Shown here one piece after another: positions 44,169 to 52,353 of a DNA stretch of 64,000 bases. The notes under the pieces are model-generated. The model made no database searches. It saw nothing but the letters and a program-made list of their open reading frames with translations, and was not told where the DNA came from. The translations under genes and the position numbers were made by a program. The DNA is from Aerococcaceae bacterium DSM 111022 (lineage in GTDB: Bacteria; Bacillota; Bacilli; Lactobacillales; Aerococcaceae): contig JACBXO010000003.1 of assembly GCA_015863195.1 (NCBI GenBank), positions 186,001 to 250,000 on the forward strand, read 5' to 3'. Within the stretch, counting starts at the first letter, position 1, and each line of letters starts with the position of its first letter.

Positions 44169-45898
44169 TGGCAACTGAAAAAATTACTGGAATTGCCGCA
44201 AGTGATGGTATTGCCATTGCACCAGTATATCTATTAGCTGAGCCTGATTTATCTTTCGATACTAAATCAATTGACGATGTTGCTAGTGAAGTGGCACGTG
44301 TTGATTCAGCTGTTGAACAAGCTACGTCTGAAATTACAGTTATCCGTAATACGGCGGCTGAGTCATTAGGTGAAGAGGAAGCGCAAGTTTTCGATGCTCA
44401 CTTAATGTTTTTATCAGATCCGGAGTTTGTGGGACAAGTTAAAACTAAAGTAGAAGATGAGAAGGTAAACGCAGAATCTGCATTAAAAGAAGTTTCTGAA
44501 ATGTTTATCATGATGTTCTCTTCTATGGAAGACAACCCATATATGCAAGAACGTGCGGCCGATGTTCGCGACGTTTCAGAGCGTATTATGGCGGCTTTAT
44601 TAGGTGTGAAATTACCAAGCCCTGCAACGATTTCTGAAGAAGTAATTGTCGTAGCGCATGACTTAACACCAAGTGACACAGCTCAATTGAACAAACAATT
44701 TGTTAAAGCTTTTGTTACTAATATTGGTGGACGTACATCGCATTCTGCGATTATGGCACGTTCTTTAGAAATTCCTGCTATCGTTGGTACAGGATCTATT
44801 TTAAATTCTGTGAAAGATGGCCAAATGATTATCGTTGATGCACTTGAAGGGGAAGTTATTACAAACCCAACAGCAGACGATATTGTGGAATATGAAGCAA
44901 AAGCCAAAGCTTATGAAGATCAAAAAGCTGAGTGGGCTAAATTAGTCGATTCACAAACTACAACTAAAGATGGTCATCATGTTGAATTAGCAGCAAATAT
45001 TGGAACGCCAAAAGATGCTGAAGGTGCTGTAGCTAACGGTGCTGAAGGTATTGGTTTATACCGTACAGAGTTCCTATATATGGACTCTGCTGATTTCCCA
45101 ACAGAAGATGAGCAATATGATGCATATAAAGCGGTATTAGAAGCAATGGATGGTAAACCAGTTATTGTTCGTACAATGGACATTGGTGGTGATAAAGAAT
45201 TACCTTATCTTGAATTACCAGAAGAGATGAACCCATTCTTAGGCTACCGTGCTATTCGTATTTCTTTAGATCAACAAGATATGTTTAGAACGCAATTACG
45301 TGCATTATTACGTGCGTCTGTTCACGGACAATTACGTATTATGTTCCCAATGATTGCGACTTTACCAGAATTCCGTGAAGCTAAAGAAATTTTATTATCT
45401 GTCAAAGAAGAATTAATTAATGAAGGTGTAGAGGTTTCTGATGATATCCAAGTAGGTATCATGGTTGAAATCCCTGCTGCAGCAATGTTAGCAGACCAAT
45501 TCGCAAAAGAAGTTGACTTCTTCTCAATTGGTACAAACGACTTAATTCAATATTCTATGGCAGCGGACCGTATGAATGAAAATGTGTCATACTTATACCA
45601 ACCTTACAACCCATCAATCTTACGTTTAATCAAAAATGTTATTGATGCTTCTCACGCAGAAGGTAAATGGACTGGTATGTGTGGAGAGATGGCCGGCGAC
45701 CAAATCGCTGCTCCAATCCTATTAGGTCTTGGACTAGATGAATTCTCAATGAGTGCATCAAGCGTCTTGAAAACACGTAGTTTATTCAGCAAATTAAACA
45801 AATCAGACATGGAAGTTTTAGCTAACAAAGCGATCACTGAAACAACAACAAACGAAGAAGTTATCGCATTAGTTGGAGAAGCTCTAGCTGATATTTAA
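44168..45898 (+). CDS. ptsI: Phosphoenolpyruvate-protein phosphotransferase (PTS enzyme I)
   Basis: 576 residues. Passes phosphate from PEP to HPr. Active-site His192 in [15 protein letters not shown]-binding segments R-T-E-F-L-Y near 298 and G-T-N-D-L-I-Q-Y near 455; C-G-E-M-A near 505. Its ATG shares a base with the ptsH stop. Confidence 0.98.
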   Translation: MATEKITGIAASDGIAIAPVYLLAEPDLSFDTKSIDDVASEVARVDSAVEQATSEITVIRNTAAESLGEEEAQVFDAHLMFLSDPEFVGQVKTKVEDEKVNAESALKEVSEMFIMMFSSMEDNPYMQERAADVRDVSERIMAALLGVKLPSPATISEEVIVVAHDLTPSDTAQLNKQFVKAFVTNIGGRTSHSAIMARSLEIPAIVGTGSILNSVKDGQMIIVDALEGEVITNPTADDIVEYEAKAKAYEDQKAEWAKLVDSQTTTKDGHHVELAANIGTPKDAEGAVANGAEGIGLYRTEFLYMDSADFPTEDEQYDAYKAVLEAMDGKPVIVRTMDIGGDKELPYLELPEEMNPFLGYRAIRISLDQQDMFRTQLRALLRASVHGQLRIMFPMIATLPEFREAKEILLSVKEELINEGVEVSDDIQVGIMVEIPAAAMLADQFAKEVDFFSIGTNDLIQYSMAADRMNENVSYLYQPYNPSILRLIKNVIDASHAEGKWTGMCGEMAGDQIAAPILLGLGLDEFSMSASSVLKTRSLFSKLNKSDMEVLANKAITETTTNEEVIALVGEALADI

Positions 45899-45916
45899 TT
45901 TCATAAATAAATCTAT

Positions 45917-45952
45917 CAATTCTCCCGAACTCAGTTCGGGGGAATTTTTCTT
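45917..45952 (+). terminator. Terminator of ptsHI
   Basis: AATTCTCCCGAACT pairs with AGTTCGGGGGAATT, then TTTC-TTTTC. Confidence 0.9.
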
Positions 45953-46017
45953 TTCTTTAGGAAAGTATGGCAGAGGTATTGAAGATGGTTGACGAGGTAT
46001 TAATGTTTGGTTGAAAA

Positions 46018-46240
46018 ATTGAGAAGAGAGACGAATCTTCTCTCTTCGAACATCGATTTGTTTACATCTCAAAAGCTCTGCGAAATATCTGGAAAGCTTC
46101 ACTGATTGCGAAGCTATACTGATTGAGCGGAACGCACCTTCGCGATTCGCGAAGGTGCGGCCAACTAATTTTGAGCAGCTTCACGAATTGTGAAGGTATG
46201 TTAACTTGAGACGAGAAAGCTTCTCGAACTGTGAAGGTAT
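46018..46240. repeat. Palindrome array D (AGCTTC...GAAGGT), 41-base spacing
   Basis: Imperfect 21-base palindromes start at 46095, 46136, 46177 and 46218, exactly 41 bases apart. Arms covary: AGCTTC/GAAGCT in the first, ACCTTCGCG/CGCGAAGGT in the second. The second extends to a perfect 12-base stem with a 3-base loop (46133-46159). An unrelated hairpin GAAGAGAG/CTCTCTTC lies at 46023-46047. The gap 45953-46469 otherwise shows no gene. Confidence 0.7.
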
Positions 46241-46469
46241 TCTCCGCAGAGTTACCAATTTCCTTTTGCGCCAGCAACAACACTGACAACAATTCAACCA
46301 CCATACTTTTCCTAAAATAAGCAATCGTTAGTTTCGCAAAGTGTTAAAATTTCATTGTTTAGTCACATTTGTTTGCTAAACTAAGGTGAATAAAAATAAA
46401 TCAAACTTAGGGCGTAGTGTAATTGGCGCCGTTTAGTATAAAATAAAAGCAACCATAGGAGGTGTGCTT

Positions 46470-48596
46470 GTGGCAAAACGTGAAGAATTGATGTCCAAAT
46501 GGTCGGAAATTTGGGCAAATATAAAAGTTTTATGGATCTATTATCGAGGTTGGAAGTGGCTGATTTTTCTAGGGCTATCTTTTGGCTTAATTTTAAGTAC
46601 TTATCTTGTGATTTTAGCAAAAACAACGAGCGTTGAAACTCTGCAAGACGCATTGAAGAGTGAGACGATTGTGTATTCGGCTTATGATGAAGAGGCCGGG
46701 AAATTGAATGGGCAAAAAGGGACTTATGTCGACTTGGAGGCTATTTCTGATCCGCTGATTCAAACCGTCATCAACACGGAAGACCGGCGATTCTACGAAC
46801 ATAATGGATATGACCTCAGAGGGATTGCCCGTGCGGCGGTGCGTGTGTTGATAAACCGCGACACGTCAGGCGGGGGTGGGAGTACGCTGACGCAACAGTT
46901 GGCCAAAAACGCCTTCCTGGTCCAAGACCAGACGCTGCAACGTAAAGCGAAAGAGTTATTTTTATCGCTTGAAATAGAAAAGGTATACGACAAGGATCAA
47001 ATTTTAGAAATGTATTTAAATCACAGTTACTTCGGAAACGGGGTCTGGGGCGTGGAAGATGCTTCCCAAAAATATTTCGGGCATCCAGCGAGCATGCTAG
47101 ATTGGAACGAAGCAGCTGTACTAACCGGGATGTTAAAAGGGCCTTCGATCTTCAACCCCATAGATGACTATGATGCAGCGATTGACCGACGAAATGTTGT
47201 GCTCGATTCATTGAGTGGACAAGGTGTACTTTCCGCTCAGGATACGGAGTATTTAAAACAGCAGCCAATCACGCTTTATGATAACTACTATGCAGAGGAT
47301 AATTATACTTATCCATACTACTTCGATGCGGTTATCAATGAAGCAATTAATGTGGCGGATATTCCGGAAGATGATTTGCTTTCAAAAGGATACCGTATTT
47401 ATACGCATTTAGATCCAGGTTATCAAAATGCATTAGACCAGTCTTATTATAATGACTGGATGTTCCCGGATTCAGGGTCTGATGAACCACAAGTTCAAAG
47501 TGCCAGTATTGTACTTGATTCAGAAACGGGTGGAGTGGCGGCCGTTTATGGTGGGCGCGGTGAATATACTTACCGCGGGTTTAACCGAGCGACGGATATG
47601 AGACGGTCACCGGGTTCAACGATTAAGCCATTAGCTGTTTATGTACCAGCACTTGAAGCGGGTTATAATGTGAATTCAAATATTCCTGACGTCGTTCGTG
47701 GTTATGGGTCAAATGACTATACACCAGAAAACTATGACCTTCAAACGGCTCCATCAGGAGAAGTTGAAATGTGGTATGCCATTGCGCAAAGTAAAAATAC
47801 GTCAGCCGTTCATTTAATGGATGAGTTAGGGATTGATAAAGCTGTTTCTAAATTAAAACAATTTGGTATTCCAGTTTTAGATGAAGATAAGAGTTTAACA
47901 TTAGCGCTTGGAGCGTTTGCTCAAGGGGTTACGGTTCAAGAATTAGCGGGAGCTTATCAAGCATTTGCTAATGACGGAGTACGTCATGAATCAAGCTTTA
48001 TCCGCCGAATCGAAGATTCGCAGGGGAATGTAGTTTATTCAAATGAAAGTCCAACCCGTCATAAAGTAATGACAACCAATGTCGCCGCTGATATGACAAG
48101 TATGATGTTAGACACATTTGGAGGCTACGGAACAAGTTATGGTGCAGGGCCTGATTATGGTCAAATCGCAGGTAAATCTGGTTCAACAGAAGTTGGAGAT
48201 GGAAGTATGGAAACCCGTGACCGCTGGTTAGTGGGTTACACACCAGACTTTGTCGTTGCCACTTGGGTTGGATTGGACGAATTAGGTGGCACTTCGTTGG
48301 ATGAGTTAATGCCAAATGGTATGGGTACTTTATTTAATCAACAAACAACCAATTTAATGGCCGCTTCACCACAAACAGCTTTCACTGTTCCAATGGCTTC
48401 ACAAATGACCTCTGATACAAATAATGTCTCGAGTTCAAGTTGGCAAGATCAAACGGGTGAACAATTGGACAATATTGCTAATTGGTTTGGTGAAAACGCT
48501 GGTCCAGCTTGGGAAGAAATTAAAGAAGGCGCAAGCAATCTGATTGATGAAGGTGTCTACTGGTTCCAACAACAAGATTTCCAATTGCCGTTTTAG
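46470..48596 (+). CDS. Class A penicillin-binding protein (PBP1A/2A type)
   Basis: Bifunctional peptidoglycan synthase, 708 residues: cytoplasmic N-terminus, one helix (about 31-50), glycosyltransferase 51 domain with E-D-R-R-F-Y-E-H (104-111) and G-G-S-T-L-T-Q-Q-L-A-K-N, and transpeptidase domain with S383-T-I-K386, S441-K-N443 and K569-S-G571. The GTG at 46470 has AGGAGG 7 bases before it; an in-frame GTG at 46464 overlaps the site. The C-terminal 60 residues are a Ser/Asn/Gln and Trp-rich tail. Confidence 0.93.
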   Translation: MAKREELMSKWSEIWANIKVLWIYYRGWKWLIFLGLSFGLILSTYLVILAKTTSVETLQDALKSETIVYSAYDEEAGKLNGQKGTYVDLEAISDPLIQTVINTEDRRFYEHNGYDLRGIARAAVRVLINRDTSGGGGSTLTQQLAKNAFLVQDQTLQRKAKELFLSLEIEKVYDKDQILEMYLNHSYFGNGVWGVEDASQKYFGHPASMLDWNEAAVLTGMLKGPSIFNPIDDYDAAIDRRNVVLDSLSGQGVLSAQDTEYLKQQPITLYDNYYAEDNYTYPYYFDAVINEAINVADIPEDDLLSKGYRIYTHLDPGYQNALDQSYYNDWMFPDSGSDEPQVQSASIVLDSETGGVAAVYGGRGEYTYRGFNRATDMRRSPGSTIKPLAVYVPALEAGYNVNSNIPDVVRGYGSNDYTPENYDLQTAPSGEVEMWYAIAQSKNTSAVHLMDELGIDKAVSKLKQFGIPVLDEDKSLTLALGAFAQGVTVQELAGAYQAFANDGVRHESSFIRRIEDSQGNVVYSNESPTRHKVMTTNVAADMTSMMLDTFGGYGTSYGAGPDYGQIAGKSGSTEVGDGSMETRDRWLVGYTPDFVVATWVGLDELGGTSLDELMPNGMGTLFNQQTTNLMAASPQTAFTVPMASQMTSDTNNVSSSSWQDQTGEQLDNIANWFGENAGPAWEEIKEGASNLIDEGVYWFQQQDFQLPF

Positions 48597-48610
48597 TTAA
48601 TATTATTTTA

Positions 48611-48658
48611 TAAAAAACGAAGGTTTTCAGATTACAACTGAAACCTTCGTTTTTTTGT
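48611..48658. terminator. Terminator of the PBP gene
   Basis: AAAAACGAAGGTTTTCAG pairs with CTGAAACCTTCGTTTTT, a 17-base stem. Confidence 0.9.
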
Positions 48659-48802
48659 TTGCTGGGTTAATTGTGATCGGAGTTACAATTCTCTGGTAAA
48701 GTCACTCGGTGAGATTGCATTTACGGTATACTTTTAAAAAAATAAGAATAATTTTCCACTTTTTGAGATTTTTTGTTTATTTATAAGGGGAGGTGTAATT
48801 TG

Positions 48803-49672
48803 ATGAAAAGAGAAAGATCCAATTTGTTGAAATTATTATTGGCTTTGAATAAGCGGATGTACTTTGATGATGCTTTGTTTTGGGAGGTGAACCACTATGA
48901 ATTGGGTTATCAGTATGAATGTTCGACAGATGAGTTGTTTGAAAAAGGCGACTGGTTGATGATAAAGGGGTTGAGTTTGACTGATAAAGGTAAGTTTTTG
49001 GTGCAAATGGATTTGTTGGTCCTAACGGGCGATAAACTTTTATTGTATGAGGAGAAGGCATATAGTCAGCCGGCTAATGATTGCCAGGATGGCACCATCG
49101 AATTTTCTGCAGGTGGGAAAAGGTACACGCATCCTTTGGAGCAAGTCAAAGACGCGCATAGAAAGTTGGAACATGTATTAAAAGGTTTGGATATTCCGCT
49201 GGAAGTTGAGTCTTATGCTTTATTGACTCATCCAAATTGTTACATTTATAATCTTCCTGCGTGGACGAAAAATCTTTTAATCCAGAGTCAAATTGAAAAA
49301 CACATTGACGAGCAAATGAAAAAGCGCCAGACACCAACTTCTTTGACCAAAGTTTATCAAGAAAAGTTACTCGCTTTGCACCATGATATTAGCGAGTATA
49401 ATTCAATCGTTCCTGAATATAATTATAATAAATTACAAAAAATTGTGAAATGTCCCCAGTGTTTTGGTGTGATTGACCAAATACCTAAAAGCAAGCAGCA
49501 CATGACTTGCCCGTGGTGTAAAGACAAAATAATCATTGCCAATATTGTCAGAATGGCTTTTGATGACTATAAAATCCTGTTCAATCAAAAGCCAACCGCC
49601 GCTGAAATGTATCATTGGTGCGGCGGAATTTTTAGTAAAATCAGAATTCAAAAAATACTTTATGAAAAGTAG
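48803..49672 (+). CDS. NERD-domain protein with C-terminal zinc ribbon
   Basis: 289 residues. A nuclease-related (NERD) domain is suggested by Q-M-D-L-L-V-L-T-G-D-K-L-L-L-Y-E-E-K-A-Y (about 67-86), which matches the D...ExK core of restriction-like nucleases. A zinc ribbon follows near 224-246 (C-P-Q-C and C-P-W-C). GGGGAGG is 9 bases before the ATG; a TTG one codon earlier is less likely. It stands alone; target unknown, DNA processing inferred from the family. Confidence 0.72.
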   Translation: MKRERSNLLKLLLALNKRMYFDDALFWEVNHYELGYQYECSTDELFEKGDWLMIKGLSLTDKGKFLVQMDLLVLTGDKLLLYEEKAYSQPANDCQDGTIEFSAGGKRYTHPLEQVKDAHRKLEHVLKGLDIPLEVESYALLTHPNCYIYNLPAWTKNLLIQSQIEKHIDEQMKKRQTPTSLTKVYQEKLLALHHDISEYNSIVPEYNYNKLQKIVKCPQCFGVIDQIPKSKQHMTCPWCKDKIIIANIVRMAFDDYKILFNQKPTAAEMYHWCGGIFSKIRIQKILYEK

Positions 49673-49739
49673 GGTAGAGGTGATTTGGATGCTAACTGCG
49701 ATCGGAGTAGGTAGTAGTAATGAGAATGTATAATAACTG

Positions 49740-50485
49740 CGCTGCGATTTTGGAGAAGTTACACGCAATCGCTGAATCGTATAAGTTGTAGGCATAAAAA
49801 TTCGAGAAGTTATACGTAATCGCGGAAACGTATAACTTGTAGGTATAAAAATTTGAGAAGTTATACGCAACTGCGAAATCGTATAAGTTGTAGGCATAAA
49901 AATTCGAGAAGTTATACGCAACAGCTGAATCGTATAACTTGTAGGTATAAAAATTCGAGAAGTTATACGCAATCGCGGAATCGTATAACTTGTAGGTATA
50001 AAAATTCGAGAAGTTATACGCAATCGCGGAATCATATAACTTGTAGGTATAAAAATTCGAGAAGTTATACGCAACTGCTGAAACGTATAACTTGTAGATA
50101 TAAAAATTCGAGAAGTTATACGAAACTGCGGAATCGTATAACTTGTAGGTATAAAAATTTGAGAAGTTATACGCAACTGCTGAAACGTATAACTTGTAGG
50201 CATAAAAATTTGAGAAGTTATATGCAACTGCGGAATCGTATAACTTGTAGGTATAAAAATTCGAGAAGTTATACGCAACAGCTGAATCGTATAAGTTGTA
50301 GGCATAAAAATTCGAGAAGTTATACGAAACTGCGAAAACGTATAACTTGTAGGCATAAAAATTCGAGAAGTTATACGAACGTATAATAATTTTCTTTTTG
50401 AGGCAGAGAAGTTATACGAAACTGAGGAATCGTATAATAACTAGCCTCGATTCCACAAGATGTTATACGTTCACATAACAACTGA
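49740..50485. repeat. Palindrome array A4: 13 units of exactly 51 bases
   Basis: AAGTTA(T/C)A starts at 49756 and then every 51 bases to 50368 (13 units), then 50409 (41) and a degenerate one 51 bases further. Each long unit is AAGTTATACG, a variable 12-base loop, CGTATAA(C/G)TT, then a constant spacer TGTAGG(T/C)ATAAAAATT(C/T)GAG. The loops mix a few alternatives at three positions. Because 51 is a multiple of three, long open frames occur on both strands and are not genes. Confidence 0.85.
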
Positions 50486-50667
50486 GACAAGATTCGGAGT
50501 TACTATTCAATACAGTCAAAAATCGTGGGTACTTTGAGAACAAAAACAAGACAGGAACAGCATTGCGAAGGGTGGAATACTTTCGCCAAATTATTTCCCT
50601 TAATTCACCGGTATTGATTGATAATGGGGAGTGAAATTTGATATTATAGATAGGAAAGGGTGAGTAT

Positions 50668-51012
50668 ATGTCACAAGTAAATATTTATGACACAGCGAAT
50701 CAACTGGAGCGCGATATCCGCGAGTTACCAGCGTATAAAGAAATTTTAGAGGCTTATAAAGTAATTCAAGAGAATGAGGAGTCAAATAAATTATTTGATG
50801 AGTTCCGTACGAAGAGTGCTGAATTACAACAATTAGCTCAAATGGGGCAACAACCTTCTGATGAAGAGATGCAAGGTTTACAAGAAATGTCTCAACAAAT
50901 TGCTGCTGATGAAAATATTCAAAAATTAATGGCTGCAGAGCAACAAATGAGCCAAGTGTTTGAAGATATTAACAAAATCATCACAAAACCATTAGGTGAA
51001 ATTTATAACTAA
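50668..51012 (+). CDS. YlbF/YmcA family protein (YheA-like)
   Basis: 114 residues, all helical, Gln/Glu-rich. The N-terminal part (A-N-Q-L-E-R-D-I-R-E-L-P-A-Y-K) and the M-Q-Q-I-A-x-D-E type repeats resemble the YlbF/YmcA/YheA family, of which the Bacillus members YlbF-YmcA-YaaT act as RNA-processing cofactors. YheA-type genes lie near yhaO-yhaN in Bacillus, as here. GAAAGGGTG precedes the ATG. Confidence 0.85.
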   Translation: MSQVNIYDTANQLERDIRELPAYKEILEAYKVIQENEESNKLFDEFRTKSAELQQLAQMGQQPSDEEMQGLQEMSQQIAADENIQKLMAAEQQMSQVFEDINKIITKPLGEIYN

Positions 51013-51090
51013 AAAGAACGGTTATGACCAGCTGGAGAAGCTCATAGAGTATTCTTTAGTTGGTCTTATTTACTAGAAAGGGGTGACCAT

Positions 51091-52353
51091 ATGAAAATAA
51101 TGCATTTAGCGGATCTACATTTAGATAGTCCATTTATTGGTGTGTCGAAACATTTGCGCTCGTTGCACCATAATTTAGTGAATGCGCCTTATAATTCGTT
51201 TAGAAAAGCGGTAGATATAGCGATTAATGAAGAGTTGGATGCGGTTGTGATTGCAGGAGATATTTATGATGCGAATCATCAAACGATTTATGCGCAAACT
51301 TTCTTAGTGCGTGAATTTGAGCGTTTGAATGAGGCGGAAATTCCGGTGGTGATGATTCATGGGAATCATGATTATTTAAATGATGATAAATACCAAGTGG
51401 TTTATCCTGAAAATGTCCATGAATTTACAACTCAGGACGTGGATTATATTGATATTACGCTAAAAAATCAACAAACCGCGCGCTTTTATGGATTCAGCTA
51501 CACCCAGCAATGGATCCAGGAAGATAAAGTGCGTGAATATCCAGTTAATCCTAAAGCAACGGATTATACAATTGGTTTACTACATGGAGATATTAGACGT
51601 GGTCAAGATGATAATTATGCTCCTTTTGTGATCCAAGAATTGGCAGATAAAAATTATGACTATTGGGCATTAGGGCATATTCACCAAAATCAAATTTTAC
51701 ATGAACACCCAACCATCGCATACAGCGGGACAATTCAAGGACGTCACCACAATGAACGTGGTGATAAGGGGGCTTTCATTGTGGAATTTGATCAGGGACG
51801 TATGACTGATCACCGCTTTGTGTCGCTTTCAGAAATTGTTTGGCATGAAATGGATGTGTTGTGTCAAGCAGATTTCCAAGCGTCTGATATAGTTAAAGCA
51901 GTTCAAAACGGAATGGCAAACTTTAGACAGGATCAACAAATTACGGAGCAGTCTTACATTTTGACTGTCCATCTACGCGATGCTGACTTACTTTCGCCAA
52001 CACTTCAGGAACAAATTGAAAATAATGAATTACTTCAAGCGCTAGAAACGCAGTTTGCAGAGAGTCTTTTCATAGCGGTTCGAAAAGTGATTTTGGAATC
52101 AGATATTGAAGGGATTCAATTTGAGTATGATCCTAAATTAGATGAGAGTTTTAAACAAATTACGGGTCAGATGCATGAAGAAGCGCATTATCAGCAGATT
52201 ATGGGCGAAGTGTTCAATCATCCGATCGTTCGCAAATGGTTGCCAGATTTAAAAGAAGATGAGGCCATCAAAGACGAAACGATTGAATCGGCAAAACAAG
52301 CATTAAACCAACAATTTAATATAGCATTTGAGGTGAGCGCCGATGAAGATTAA
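51091..52353 (+). CDS. yhaO: SbcD-like DNA exonuclease subunit YhaO
   Basis: 420-residue calcineurin-like phosphoesterase. Metal-binding motifs: D-L-H-L-D near 8, G-D-I-Y-D near 57, G-N-H-D-Y near 91, and G-H-I-H near 195. Family members are Mre11/SbcD-type nucleases paired with an SMC-like ATPase, here encoded next with an 11-base overlap. Likely role in DNA end processing or repair. Confidence 0.9.
   Translation: MKIMHLADLHLDSPFIGVSKHLRSLHHNLVNAPYNSFRKAVDIAINEELDAVVIAGDIYDANHQTIYAQTFLVREFERLNEAEIPVVMIHGNHDYLNDDKYQVVYPENVHEFTTQDVDYIDITLKNQQTARFYGFSYTQQWIQEDKVREYPVNPKATDYTIGLLHGDIRRGQDDNYAPFVIQELADKNYDYWALGHIHQNQILHEHPTIAYSGTIQGRHHNERGDKGAFIVEFDQGRMTDHRFVSLSEIVWHEMDVLCQADFQASDIVKAVQNGMANFRQDQQITEQSYILTVHLRDADLLSPTLQEQIENNELLQALETQFAESLFIAVRKVILESDIEGIQFEYDPKLDESFKQITGQMHEEAHYQQIMGEVFNHPIVRKWLPDLKEDEAIKDETIESAKQALNQQFNIAFEVSADED

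Noticed and set aside
49433-50386. Long open frames on both strands (307 codons minus, 177 codons plus) with repeated Ser-Tyr-Thr-Ile and Arg-Ser-Tyr-Thr patterns
   Set aside because: They are made by the 51-base repeat (17 codons per unit). Neither has a ribosome site, and the minus frame runs into the NERD gene.
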